Assembly (NCBI GenBank): GCA_032717465.1
Contig: CM064713.1
Span: 13,000,872-13,064,871 of the forward strand
Direction of reading: 5' to 3'
Source of the DNA: Coenobita brevimanus
Lineage: Eukaryota; Arthropoda; Malacostraca; Decapoda; Coenobitidae
DNA length: 64,000 nt
How positions within the stretch are numbered: the first letter of the stretch is position 1; every line of letters begins with the position of its first letter. The notes beneath the pieces are model-generated. The model did no database searches. It was not told where the DNA came from and saw only the letters and a program-made list of their open reading frames with translations. Below are positions 1 to 10,242 of the stretch, piece by piece. The position numbers and the translations under genes are program-made.

Positions 1-99
1 GTAGCTCGTCAGGTGTGCCTTCCCGTAGGAGGCACGGGACTACTGCCGGGGGCGATGTCATCCAGACGGGGCTGCTGGTTGGCGTGAAAGGAGGCCCTT

Positions 100-1728
100 T
101 CATGGTGGGGCCTCGACTGGCATGGTGGCCCTCTGGACTGGGGCTGAACAGGGCCAGCAGCCGTGCTTGCCTCGGCCTGCTCCTGGAGGAAGGCTGTTTG
201 TGGGTGGGGCTGGGGAGGTCACCTTGGAGTCCGAGGGGTGCCCTCTGGGTGTCTGGGGGCTGTGGTCTCTGCAGGGTTGGGGCGCCGTCTGGAGCTGCCT
301 GTGGCGTCCCTTCCTTGTGGAGTCCGTCAGCAGTAGGCGTCGTCCAGGGGCAGGCTGCAGGGCATGGAGCCCCGGGCTCGTGATGGGTCCTCGCCACAAC
401 TCCTCTGGGGGACTGCACCTGTTAGGAGAGAGAGAGAAGCACCCCACTCGGCCTCTGGATGAGTGGTGGGCCGAGCCAGGAACTTCCTCCAAAGGGGTAA
501 TCTCGAGAGCTGTGGATGAAGGGTGTTCAGTGGCTGTCCCTTCCCTCCTGGTGCGTACAGTGGCTGTCACCGCGAGTCCATGGGCCTTAGAGATAACAGC
601 TGAAGAGAGAACAGTGGCTGTTTCTTCCCTCCCGGTGCGTACATTGGCCGTCAATGCAGGGCTGCTCCCTGAGGAGGTGGCAGACGAAGGGCATGTTGTG
701 ACCGTCGCTTCCTTCCCGGTGCGTACAGTGGCCGTCACCATGGGTCTACCTTTCCCTGGGATACCAGCCGAAGTGCGTACAGTGGCTGTCACTTCCTGTC
801 TGGTGCATACAGTGGCTGTCACTTCCTGTCTGGTGCGTACAGTGGCCGTAACCGCAGGGCTGGTTCCAGGTGTGGCTGCAGCCGAAGTGCATACAGTGGC
901 CGTCACTTCCTGCCCGGTGTGTACAGTGGCCGTCACTTCCTGCCCGGTGTGTACAGTGGCCGTCACTTCCTGCCCGGTGTGTACAGTGGCCGTCACTTCC
1001 TGCCCGGTGTGTACAGTGGCCGTCACTTCCTGCCCGGTGTGTACAGTGGCCGTCACTTCCTGCCCGGTGTGTACAGTGGTTGTCACTTCCTGCCCGGTGC
1101 ATACAGTGGCCGTCACTTCCTGCCCGGTGTGTACAGTGGCCGTCACTTCCTGCCCGGTGTGTGCAGTGGCCGTCACTTCCTGCCCGGTGTGTACAGTGGC
1201 CGTCACTTCCTGCCCGGTGTGTACAGTGGCCGTCACTTCCTGCCCGGTGTGTACAGTGGCCGTCACTTCCTGCCCGGTGTGTACAGTGGCCGTCACTTCC
1301 TGCCCGGTGTGTACAGTGGCCGTCACTTCCTGCCCGGTGTGTGCAGTGGCCGTCACTTCCTGCCCGGTGTGTACAGTGGCCATCACTTCCTGCCCGGTGC
1401 ATACAGTGTCCGTCACTTCCTGCCTGGTGTGTACAGTGGCCATCACTGCAGTGCTGTTTGGGACTGTGCTAGGACGGGTCCCACCCCGATCCTGGCGAGG
1501 GCTAGCCCGGCTGTGATGTAGTCTGCCGGGATTGTGTTCCTGCTGGTGGCCGTGTTGAGTGGAAGGGGGGCGCAGGGTCATGGGGAACCTAAGCCTGTCT
1601 CGATCGGGCCTCGCGCTCTCCCTATGCTCCTTCCCGTGGTTTCCTTCTCGGGTGGGCGTGGGGCAGTGGGTCCTTCCTGGGGTGGGTGTTGCGACACCCC
1701 TCCCTGGGCTTCGCGTGGGTGTGGGCAT
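100..1728 (-). CDS. Uncertain 542-codon frame across a 30-bp minisatellite
   Basis: An unbroken 542-codon minus-strand frame covers the minisatellite and its flanks. Its centre is a ten-residue repeat read as TGQEVTATVH with H/C and V/A variants, rich in Thr and Val. The flanks are low-complexity (Pro, Thr, Ser, Arg, His), with no signal peptide or known domain. The array period is 30 bp, divisible by three, so a unit without stops opens every frame. Other frames are equally open: plus 122-1516 (repeat VAVTSCPVCT) and plus 870-1472. Length is therefore weak evidence for coding. The degenerate flanking units at 540-900 are also open here, which slightly favours this frame or plus 122-1516. The function is unrecognised. 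Confidence 0.2.
   Translation of the reverse strand: MPTPTRSPGRGVATPTPGRTHCPTPTREGNHGKEHRESARPDRDRLRFPMTLRPPSTQHGHQQEHNPGRLHHSRASPRQDRGGTRPSTVPNSTAVMATVHTRQEVTDTVCTGQEVMATVHTGQEVTATAHTGQEVTATVHTGQEVTATVHTGQEVTATVHTGQEVTATVHTGQEVTATVHTGQEVTATAHTGQEVTATVHTGQEVTATVCTGQEVTTTVHTGQEVTATVHTGQEVTATVHTGQEVTATVHTGQEVTATVHTGQEVTATVHTGQEVTATVCTSAAATPGTSPAVTATVRTRQEVTATVCTRQEVTATVRTSAGIPGKGRPMVTATVRTGKEATVTTCPSSATSSGSSPALTANVRTGREETATVLSSAVISKAHGLAVTATVRTRREGTATEHPSSTALEITPLEEVPGSAHHSSRGRVGCFSLSPNRCSPPEELWRGPITSPGLHALQPAPGRRLLLTDSTRKGRHRQLQTAPQPCRDHSPQTPRGHPSDSKVTSPAPPTNSLPPGAGRGKHGCWPCSAPVQRATMPVEAPP
540..1450. repeat. 30-bp minisatellite, near-perfect core of 18 units
   Basis: From 901 to 1440 a 30-bp unit (core GTGTGTACAGTGGCCGTCAC) repeats 18 times with few substitutions. 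Examples are GTGCATACAG near 1099 and 1399, and GTGTGCAGTG near 1159 and 1339. From 540 to 900 the core TACAGTGGCCGTCAC recurs between non-repeated linkers, so the array looks like a recently amplified centre with an older diverged left edge. Confidence 0.95.
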
Positions 1729-2606
1729 TTCATATCTGTATCTCTATCTGTCGGTCTGTCTGTCTGTCAGTTCATCATGCAGTCCTTTAGTGTGGCATCA
1801 GTAACGCAGGACCCCAGGTTAGGGCTACTGAGTCCGGTCATTTAAAGCGATAAAGATGAGTTAGTCTTTCCTGAGTTGCATTATAGCATTATAAGAGCAA
1901 TAATAGTAATCCTTATGGGCTACATCCGGCTGGAGCGCCTTAACCCACTAAATCAACAGGCGTCCATTTGGTTACATGGTTTCCATCCGACACAGTAAAT
2001 TGTTTTCTGAGCTAAAAAGAATCCATGTAGCTTGTCATCCAGCGTAAAGTCACCCGAAGGTAGCATTACATCATATGAGTGGATGGTGGCCGCCCTAACC
2101 TGCCCAAATTCTGAAAAAAAAAAAAAAAAAAAATCACCACTACGTCTTGTATCACAATTGGCCAAGGCAGCACTGGCCCCGCCTTAGTCTTTTACTGACT
2201 TTAATCTTGATCTTTCAAAATGTAAATACTCTTTCCGCTAGTCAGTCATTATACTAATTTGGTACAGTTCCATCCAATAGTTTTTTTCTTAACAACCTAC
2301 TGTTAACGTACTGTACATGCATATACATAAATACATTCATCCATTCGTACATACAGACAGACATTCACACATACTGGACATACATACATAATTCATACAC
2401 TGACACAGACAGACAGACAGACAAACCTGGCCAAACTCAGCGTCACTGCTGTAGTAACAAAGCATTATCGCCTCTTGTTTGGTTACTCCTGTAAGTTTCA
2501 ATGTTTGGTGGTGTTTGGAAGAGGTAGACAGACTGGTTGAAAATAGGTTTTATAATATACAGGCTAAAACATATAACTTTTTCGTTGTAGTAATTTTGAT
2601 GGCTGT

Positions 2607-2610
<4 letters not shown>
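1729..2610. other. No gene seen; simple repeats only
   Basis: No convincing coding region. It holds a CTGT/TCTG run near 1740-1775, an A-tract at about 2114-2133, and CATA/CAGA tetranucleotide runs at about 2325-2425. The A-tract could be a decayed retroposon tail, but no body is recognisable. Confidence 0.6.

Positions 2611-2658
<48 letters not shown>
2611..2658. repeat. (CA)n microsatellite
   Basis: About 24 uninterrupted CA dinucleotides immediately 5' of the LINE fragment. A second, longer CA tract follows that fragment. Confidence 0.98.
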
Positions 2659-2660
<2 letters not shown>

Positions 2661-2675
2661 GAGAAGGTACGGAAC

Positions 2676-3237
2676 ATGTATACACTTCTTGCAAATATGA
2701 GAATAGCATTCACATACATAAATGAAGACATGCTAAGAAAGATAATAACATCATTTATCAGACCAACCCTGGAGTATGCATCAGTGGTCTGGAGTCCTCA
2801 TCTCAAAAAACACATTGACAAGATGAAAAAGTTCAAAGGGCCGCTACAAGATGGGTACCAGCTTGAGGGATCGAAGCTACGAAGAAAGGCTAAATAAACT
2901 GAATCTACCAACACTACAGGACAGAAGGAAAAGAGGTGACATGATTATGCTATATAAATGCATATCAGGGAAGGAGAAAATAGACATAAATGATTACTTA
3001 ACCTATGGGGAAGCATCAGCAAGAGGACACTGCAAAAAACTGCATAAGAAGAGAGGCGATAAAGACGTAAGGAAATTTAGTTTCCCAAACAGAGCAACTG
3101 ATCAGAGGAATGCACTACCGAATGAAATAGTGTGTGCCAAAACAATTCACAAATTTAAGGATATGTACGATAAATATGGTTTAAGACACGGGACAGTACG
3201 AGCTGGACTCATTCCTGTAAAGATACAATTAGGTAAG

Positions 3238-3238
<1 letters not shown>
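2676..3238 (+). pseudogene. LINE fragment: reverse transcriptase C-terminal end
   Basis: Two overlapping plus-strand frames (2676-2897, 2851-3333) together read as the end of a non-LTR retrotransposon ORF2. The first has the post-palm segment RPTLEYASVVWSPHL. The second has the tail segment YEERLNKLNLPTLQDRRKRGD followed by DQRNALPNEIV. A frameshift near 2845-2890 separates them. Palm motifs and the endonuclease are absent, so this is a 5'-truncated, dead copy. It ends in a (CA)n tract that probably grew from the element's 3' tail. The tail style fits the Jockey/CR1 side of the LINE tree; the clade is an inference. Confidence 0.85.

Positions 3239-3239
<1 letters not shown>

Positions 3240-3308
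<69 letters not shown>
3240..3308. repeat. (CA)n microsatellite at LINE 3' end
   Basis: About 34 CA dinucleotides directly after the LINE coding tail. It extends an open frame as a His/Thr run, which is not meaningful protein. Confidence 0.98.
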
Positions 3309-3309
<1 letters not shown>

Positions 3310-5225
3310 GGGAATGCAGCAGTCCTGCTCTGACCTTGACCATGTTACACTGACCTTGAACCTTGATCTGTAACCTTTACCTTTGATGGATGTGCAGGAA
3401 AATCAAACTTGCTCCCAGACCCATACATACACCATGTCATCATCTTGGACAATTTTATCATTTAACACACACGGCTTGGCGATAAATCTATGGTTTTCCT
3501 GTTTTCTGTGATTCGTTCGATTTATACCTTAATTTCCGTTTGAAACGACCTATATTTTTTTTAATACCTCCCCCCCCCAACCCGAAACGAGTGAGTTACA
3601 AACCATATTAGGCATTAACCTACCCTGACCCCACTTGTAGGCTTGCCAACCACCTGAACTACAAATCCAGGAGATCGTACACAAACACCACAAAATAGGG
3701 ATGCATCCTAAGTGCAACTGCAATTTCTTTTGTTTCTTGTTAGTGCACTGTGACTGAAATAATGTGATCACTCGCTGATCACTACAGGCTGGTTTATATA
3801 CTTTATATATTAAGGTAAAACAAACTTTTTACTATAAAAATATAAACGGGAATAAATATACTAATTCCTGAAATAGAGAAGCTTTTATTTGAAAGTATAA
3901 GAGTAGACGAAAACAAACTTTAGAAAATCAGTGTCAAAGGACAACTTTCTTAACACTGTGAATACCATGTCTACATTTTTCAGGGAAGAAAGTATGTATG
4001 GTGGGTTTCATCACTCATGTTTCCTTAAAAAAAAAAAAAAAAAAAAATAGATTGGAGGATTGCATCAGCACACTTCCGACTGCTATCATCCGTGACACGT
4101 CACGCCTGGCGGGAGTAGGTTTGGTAACTGACGACGGGACTGGATGGACTAGGGTTCAGCAGCTGATCCGTCTCCACCAGCTATCCTGTGCAGAACGTGT
4201 ACACTTACCTCGTCCATTGCTGTCTCTTCTGTCACGTTTCGTGTTACATTACGTTTAGAAAATAATTACATATCAAGTTAAGTAAAGTGCTACACTGTTA
4301 CTGCATTTTACTGAAAACAGAATATATTTTTCTACGATTCCGGGAGATTAGAAATCCATTTCGGGAGACGGGAGCTTATACAAGAATCCGGGAGATTTCT
4401 GGCGAATCCAGGAGGGTTGGCAAGCCTACCCACTTACCTTGACCCCTATCAGTTCAACCTTAACCCTAACAAATGACGGCCTTACCTTAGTTATCGGCTT
4501 CACATTCCTGAAAAACAAGAGCAGGAATGGGAGAGCATCTGTTACTGCCAAGGCCACGGCCACAGTGGCCAGCAAGGCAGCACCTCAGCCGCTGATTGGC
4601 TGAAGTAAATCACGTGACTCACCCTGACCCACAACTGGCTAGTTTAAAAAATGTTGCTTCTCAGTTATTATCGATTTTCTGCGGAAGGGCCATAAGGGAT
4701 CAAAGTGTTTGCACTGGTGAGATCTGACTACAGACCATCCAAAAATAAAAATATCCGTCCGGGCTGAAACGAGAGCAGACCTAATCTTGATCCAAATAGC
4801 AACTGACACTGAGGTACTTTCCTAATATATACATACATACATACATACACACACACATACACACATACAAAAAAAAAACAACTAAATCACAATAGCTATC
4901 CCTTGACGTGGCTAATAATGACCATCAGCACAAAATATCGCATTGTCCCTCGTCTGGCCACTGTAGGTTGTCTTGTGAAGCGTTAGGGATCACTGACACG
5001 ATCTGTGTCGGTGTCGGAGCATGTTTTGGAACCCTATTACCGGTGCTCGGGTAGTGATGGTGTGAAGGACAACACTGAACCAGCAAACCTTCCCGGCCAG
5101 CCACATGCACCAGCCTAATAGTTGCATTGCCACCCGCCTGGGTTGCTGCCACACCCCACCCAGGCGCCACCCTTTCACACACACTCCGTTATCTTGTTTT
5201 AGTGGAGCAGGTAAATGCAGTTTTT
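3309..5225. other. No gene seen; AT-rich intergenic DNA
   Basis: No supported gene. Landmarks are two TGACCTTGA nonamers at 3331 and 3351, a C-run near 3569, an A-tract at about 4028-4046, and CATA/CACA runs near 4830-4870. Short open frames at 3998-4258 and 4925-5253 have no recognisable domains and carry homopolymers or low-complexity sequence. Confidence 0.6.
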
Positions 5226-5293
5226 CAAGAGAATCAGGCAAATGGTGATACAAGCACCAAATTTGGCATGGTAATTCTCAAATGGTTACTATA
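5226..5293. repeat. Left TIR, outer part
   Basis: Matches the reverse complement of about 9540-9600, sharing GGTGATACAAGCA and TTTGGCATG. The remainder of this arm resumes at 5539, after the MITE. Confidence 0.75.
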
Positions 5294-5538
5294 GTCTATT
5301 TGACTGACCTGTGCACCTGAGATGTATGGGACAAGTAGGGTGTGACCTCTTCAGCTACGGAAATTATTCCATATTTAATCTGGCTGCTGGTATTGAAGGC
5401 ATTTTAATAATATACATATATATGTATTAAAATAAGAAGAGGTGTAGATTTAAATCATCGGCGGCCAATCAGCAGCCGCGATTCAAACACACTCTACTCG
5501 CCCCATACTTCTGAGCTGCACAGGTCAGTCAAATAGGG
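5294..5538. mobile_element. Palindromic MITE inserted in the left TIR
   Basis: The ends are inverted repeats of about 50 bp: 5296-5345 starts CTATTTGACTGACC, and 5487-5536 ends GGTCAGTCAAATAG. A central AT hairpin lies at about 5401-5432 (ATTTTAATA...TATTAAAAT). Flanks CTATA and TATAGT suggest a TA or TATA target duplication, as in Tc1/mariner-type elements. It has no coding capacity. Confidence 0.75.
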
Positions 5539-5720
5539 TATAGTCAAGTCTGCCTGATTAGCCATTTGAAAATCCATGATGGCGGCCATTATTCAAGATG
5601 GCAGCCATATTGACCTTCAAAAGTTTATTTTTCTTATAGATATTGATGTAGTTGGTCAATCTGAATGATCATGGTGTCGATATGTATGTTTTCAAGTATG
5701 CTCAGATGATTTTTTTATAG
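5539..5720. repeat. Left TIR, inner part
   Basis: Reverse complement of about 9395-9538. It carries two copies of the AAGATGGC(N)GCC type motif near 5577 and 5596, and TTTTCAAGTATG at its inner edge. Confidence 0.85.
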
Positions 5721-6189
5721 CTTTAAGTCCATTGAAACATTTATATCAACATAAAATAACACTTTTAGTTAAAAAAGAAAAAAAAAAAGAACTTACTAAA
5801 AATAAGAGTACTCACTATTAGCACTGATTCCTGTGGCTTCTCCTGACAGTACATCATTGTGCATTTACTGCTGTTCACATAGGCAGCTGCAGAGTGCTGA
5901 GCAGGAAAGTCCAGAGTGAAAGCCTTTGTATCTCTGGTTGCAGTCTTTCTTACAGGAACATTTGGTCAGCTCCTGACAGTATGTCGCAATCGGGGGAAGA
6001 GTCGTTCAAAGTATCTGCCATGCCTCTCCCTCTGCATCCATCTCCAGTTGACGGGACTGTTGGTTTCTGGATTGGAGATTGTTGCCTAACCCCAGATACC
6101 AGCCTGGAAGGCAGCCCGCTCTGCAAATACCTTAAGGGCTGCCTGGGTTGGTGGAATGGAGTCATATGATCTCAGCGTGCGGCACAAGA

Positions 6190-9160
6190 TATTTAGTCTT
6201 GCCTCATCTACACCAGTGGCTGCACTAGATCTGTCGTACATGAAGGCAACAAATCTGTCCAGCTTGTGCAGGTCAGCATCAGCAACTGTTGTTGAACATT
6301 GGCTGAGTTTGGCGAATGTTTCTGAAACGTCATCACAGACATTCCTTGTGTGCCATGCAACTTTCCTTTCCCACGGAAGCCAGACACAGCGTCACAGCCA
6401 GTGAAAGCATGAAAGTATAGGACCCCACTAGCTCTCTTAAGCCCTATCGCAGAAACTACATCATGAACTGCAATCCATCGATGACTGGCTCCTTGGCCAA
6501 AGGCAATACACTTGTTATCAAGACCAAGCTCCTGTAGTGATGGCAGTGCTGATACTGCTATGACGACCACGTCAGTGTCATTGGCTTTGATGACGAGGGA
6601 CTTGCTACCATCAATTGCTACATCCAAGCATGCTCAAATATTTATGTGTCTGCTTCCTCATGACAGCATGCAGCCACAGCTTCTAGGGACTTCTCTGTGT
6701 TGCTAACGGCATCTCCTTTTGTCACAACCACCGTGCTTGTCGTCTGTGTTTCACACATTTTCTCCCCGAGAAAATGGAATAGTTCTGTCTTGTTTTTGTC
6801 ATCTCACAGAAAGCTTCTCCAGTTTTGGGGAGTCTTACTGGTCCCTGTAACTCTTCTCCTGATCCCGTGTCCTCGTTTCGACCTGGTTTCAGACTTCAGA
6901 CTTAACTTTTTGTACACATCAAACACTACATCCACCCTATTGTATTTGGCACCATAGAATTCCACTTTGGGCAGGATGTCTTCTCTGGCATAGACATCAA
7001 AAGTCCTTGAGGTGCGTGGAGGCAGGGCATTGATCAGTGCTGAGCCATCTATGATGATGGCACCTCCATGTGATTCTCTCTCTCTCTCTCTCTGTAGCAT
7101 TTACTTTTGCTTCAAGAATTTCAGCCAGCTGTGACTTCTGACATGCATGAAGCTTGCCATTGTCACTGAGGGAGACAGGAGCTGACTGGTTCTCATGCTT
7201 GAAGAATTCTTGCAAGTCACACTGTCTGTTCTCACTGGAGATGAAGAGTCGCGAGAACAGCTGACAGTCATCTTTCAGTACGTTTTCTTTGGAACTGCTA
7301 ACAACATGGTCATGTATGAAGGAGGATCTGTTTTTCTTGACTGGATGGTGGAACAGACGTTTATCTTCATTCCCTAGACCCTCTAAGAATGACTGAAATT
7401 GCTCTTTTCCTCCGTCATGGTGTGTACCAACCATTTTAGCAAGATCTGGATCTACAATTCTCTTTGTGTCAAACGCCAGACTGTCAGATGAATCTTCTTG
7501 GAAAGGGTTGCCCATCTCCCGTAGCACCTTGGTATGTGCTTCCACCTTCTCAAAGAAAGACTTCTGTGCACTCTGAATCTGTTCATGATGTCGGCTGCTG
7601 GTGGTGGCTCCATCTTTTGCACCTCATGCAGCTTCATATCCAGCAACAAGACGATTCACTTCAGGTCCGTCCACCATCCACCTTCGAAGTGCTGCTGGAT
7701 CCTCAGTCAACCCAATTGCTCCTCCATCGCCTTTAATCACTTTATTGTTTTGTTCATTTGCTTGATCAAAAGCAGTGCCAGAGAACTCTCTCTGTTGTGG
7801 ACAACAAAGTTCCCCTTGTGGAACTCCCTCGCTACCTCTGGATGTTGTTGCTCAAGGCACATCATGTCTCGATGGTGAATTGGAAGCCATCGGGCATAAT
7901 TAACATTGTTGTTCGCAAAGAAGTAGGGGGTCAACTCTGAGAGTGTTTTAAGGTAGAGTTTGAAATTGTCTTCCCTAACTGAGCGGATCAACATGAAGAT
8001 GGTGAGCTCCACGTCCAGCTCAAGGTTCCAGAATTGGAACTGTGGACTCTCAAGCCTCCGTTGTTTACACCAGTCTTCGAAGCTCAAAGTTGACCTTTCA
8101 GACTCATCACAGCAGTACCCCTGGTATGCCTCCTTCATCAGTTTGTACAAGCTGTATGATGTGATTTGATGTGCTAGTTTGTCTTAGTTACACTTGGTAC
8201 AGGCAGAAAAGCCTCTTCAATACCAGATGAAGCCACTCCTGCTTCAACAAGGGAACCAAACCAATCCAACAACTGTATTGTAGTAGCGTTCCTAGTGATC
8301 TCAGTGCAGCCATCTCTATGTGAAGTCCCCTGAACATAATAACATACTTGTCTTCTCCATACTCAGGCCAATGCCACTGGATTTGTTTTGTCAGGGAATA
8401 CAGTGGCTGGTCTGCAGCTGTGACTGAGATCTGACCTGGGTGCAGAAAAGCCACTGTATCACAAACCTTTTCCATGACATGCCTGACGGTTGCCACAGAG
8501 TGTGCCTGATCTCGAAGCAGGGGCAGCAGAGACGTAATTCTCACTTCAGATGACTGACTCCTCTTCTGTGCTACACGGTGAGCTGTCCACGTGATGCAGA
8601 CTTCATCAGCCACTTCCTCAGCGAGCAAGACCTCTTCCAACCAAGCAAACTCTTCCTGCAGGTGTGGCTGGATTGACTCAGGAGCTGGCAGTGACTGACG
8701 TGCTGCCAAGGGATGACTGGGATTCTTCATAATATAAGCTGGTCGGACGTTGGTGATTGCCTCTGGAAGCTCATGAACTTTCTTGACCATCGTATCTGCA
8801 TTCCGTCTGAGTAACTCACGCTCCTCACCAGCCTGCTCAGGAATGTTGGAAGATGGACACACTGGTCCCATGGAAGGACGTTTTGGCCGTAGTCGCAGTG
8901 AGGTTGTGGTCAATGTTGTCCACTGCTGGAGTCGTGAACAACTGCTTCCTCAAGACTGGTGGATACACCACTGCATCAGCTAACTCTGAACCCCATGCTG
9001 AGTTGCACAGCAGTGATGCCACCAGTGTGCCCTGGTAGTGCCCGACAATCACGCCCTCACATGCTGAGACCTTTTGCACGCAACCCTCACCTAGTTTTGC
9101 CCTCGAGCCAGTGAGGTGCACCAGGGTATGGTTGTTGCTGTGTACATGCAACTTCTAGGA
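6190..9160 (-). pseudogene. Decayed element protein with XPG/FEN-like nuclease motifs
   Basis: One ancestral minus-strand protein is spread over several frames (9151-8837, 8913-8188, 8150-7737, 7649-7452, 7545-6997, 7100-6804, 6627-6208). In N-to-C order it shows FTTPAVDNIDHN and SFHGTSVSIFQH, then YARWLPIHHRDM, then DGSALINALPPR near 7020-7050, HEEADT at 6645-6662, KANDTDVVVIAV near 6550-6585, and FHAFTGCDAVSGF near 6375-6410. The order D, E-A-D, D-T-D, GCD fits the metal-binding layout of PIN/XPG/FEN nucleases. I recognise the whole protein as a widespread uncharacterised family in cnidarians, molluscs and arthropods. Breaks include the in-frame stop at 6642-6644 just after HEEADT, frameshifts near 8850 and 8190, stops near 7690-7735, and a (TC)n tract at 7074-7093. 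It is not translatable as one product. Confidence 0.75.
7074..7093. repeat. (TC)n tract inside the nuclease-like pseudogene
   Basis: A short dinucleotide run gives an Arg-Glu repeat in the minus-strand frame and coincides with a change of reading frame, so slippage here probably helped break the gene. Confidence 0.9.
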
Positions 9161-9394
9161 GCCATAGGTGAGCTGGGCCAGTGATAAGGACCAGTATCAG
9201 CAGTCCATGTAAAACATGTGGCTGAATACTGAAACAAAGGTACTTCCTCTACCACTAGGACCCTACACCCCATGTTTATATTAGTAGCTGCTGTTGTGTA
9301 CAATGTTGCAAGCCAGCAAGCCATGTACTCAGGAAAAAACATAAAACCAGTCATAAATAAGACAAATATATATACGAGAGTATCAAAAATAGAA

Positions 9395-9600
9395 AAAAAT
9401 CATATGAACATACTTGAAAACATACATCAATTTCTATTGTTTAAAAATCATCTTTCGAAGGTCAATTTGGCAGCCATGTTGAAAAATGGTTGCCATCTTG
9501 GATTTTCAAATGGCCAATCAGGCAGATTTAACAAGTAGCCCCTAGGGTATGATCATGCCAAAATTCTTGCTTGTATCACCTCTTGCTCACTCTCATCTTA
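9395..9600. repeat. Right TIR of the XPG-like element
   Basis: Inverted copy of the left arm (5226-5293 plus 5539-5720), uninterrupted here. It preserves the motif order CATACTTGAAAACATACAT, GAAGGTCAAT, GCCATCTTGGATTTTCAAA, AATCAGGCAGA and TTGTATCACC. Confidence 0.85.
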
Positions 9601-9635
9601 AATGTCGAGACCAACTGCCTAGTCCCGGGCTCCTA

Positions 9636-9705
9636 CGCTCTTCATGGGGCAATGTAGGATTGGATGATGGATGGGTGGATGGATCACCACTTGCAAGATT
9701 TTTTC
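9636..9705 (+). repeat. Dispersed repeat, copy 1
   Basis: TCATGGGGCAATGTAGGATT, a GGATG-rich run and TTGCAAGAT recur in the same order at about 50570-50635. The family is unidentified; it may be part of a SINE. Confidence 0.65.
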
Positions 9706-9922
9706 ATTACCCGCTCTAATATTTATTTCCTGTCCTCCAAGTGCCAAACAGACGAGTTGACAGTCCGTTGCCAACTCGTCTGTTTGTGGTCCATGAACCT
9801 CCTGCCCAGCAGTTTGCAACCCACTCACCGGTAACAGGCGCTGTGGCAGTTCCCTACAGTTCAGTGAATCCTGGCCATTTCCGTTAACTTTATATTTCTT
9901 TACTTACTAAGAGTTATTATAG

Positions 9923-9926
<4 letters not shown>

Positions 9927-10006
<80 letters not shown>
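9927..10006. repeat. (TA)n microsatellite
   Basis: About 40 AT dinucleotides. Confidence 0.98.
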
Positions 10007-10010
<4 letters not shown>

Positions 10011-10158
10011 CCGAAGGGTCGGAGGATCGAATCCACCCAAGGGTCATTGGAAGACATCAGGAAGGGCATCCGGTCATAAAATGCTATACTTTCCAATCCA
10101 AAGTCCTCTACCCAGGGGCAACGCCTTGACCCTTCGGGGATATCTGGCTTAAAACAGA

Positions 10159-10160
<2 letters not shown>
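10007..10160 (+). repeat. LINE/SINE 3'-end-like segment between two (TA)n tracts
   Basis: Non-coding, with the run CAGGAAGGGCATCCGG followed by TAAAA. That string is shared by the 3' ends of many animal RTE/Rex-type retroposons. The segment starts with GACCGAAGGGTC and ends GACCCTTCGGGG, which is a near inverted repeat. No body was identified. Confidence 0.5.

Positions 10161-10226
<66 letters not shown>
10161..10226. repeat. (TA)n microsatellite
   Basis: About 33 TA dinucleotides immediately 5' of the RTE-like copy A insertion site. Confidence 0.98.
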
Positions 10227-10231
<5 letters not shown>

Positions 10232-10242
10232 TAGAACTCAGA

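Larger units (their letters stand above)
5226..9600 (-). mobile_element. DNA element with long TIRs and an XPG/FEN-like gene (Academ-like?)
   Basis: Similar sequences lie in opposite orientation at about 5226-5720 and 9395-9600 and enclose a minus-strand gene. Shared landmarks are GGTGATACAAGCA plus TTTGGCATG, then CTGCCTGATT and CATTTGAAAATCC, then GAAGGTCAAT, then CATACTTGAAAACATACAT. The left arm is interrupted by a palindromic MITE; removing it restores collinearity with the right arm. The arms contain AAGATGGC/GCCAT sub-repeats. The protein has XPG/FEN-like motifs, which recalls the Academ superfamily, reported to pair a transposase with an XPG-type nuclease. The superfamily is an inference and no target duplication was fixed. 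Confidence 0.7.

Noticed and set aside
3331..3359. Two TGACCTTGA nonamers (complement of the FTZ-F1/ERR site) 20 bp apart
   Set aside because: The surrounding DNA is a degenerate ACCTTGA/CCTTT repeat and no gene is nearby, so chance is the simpler reading.
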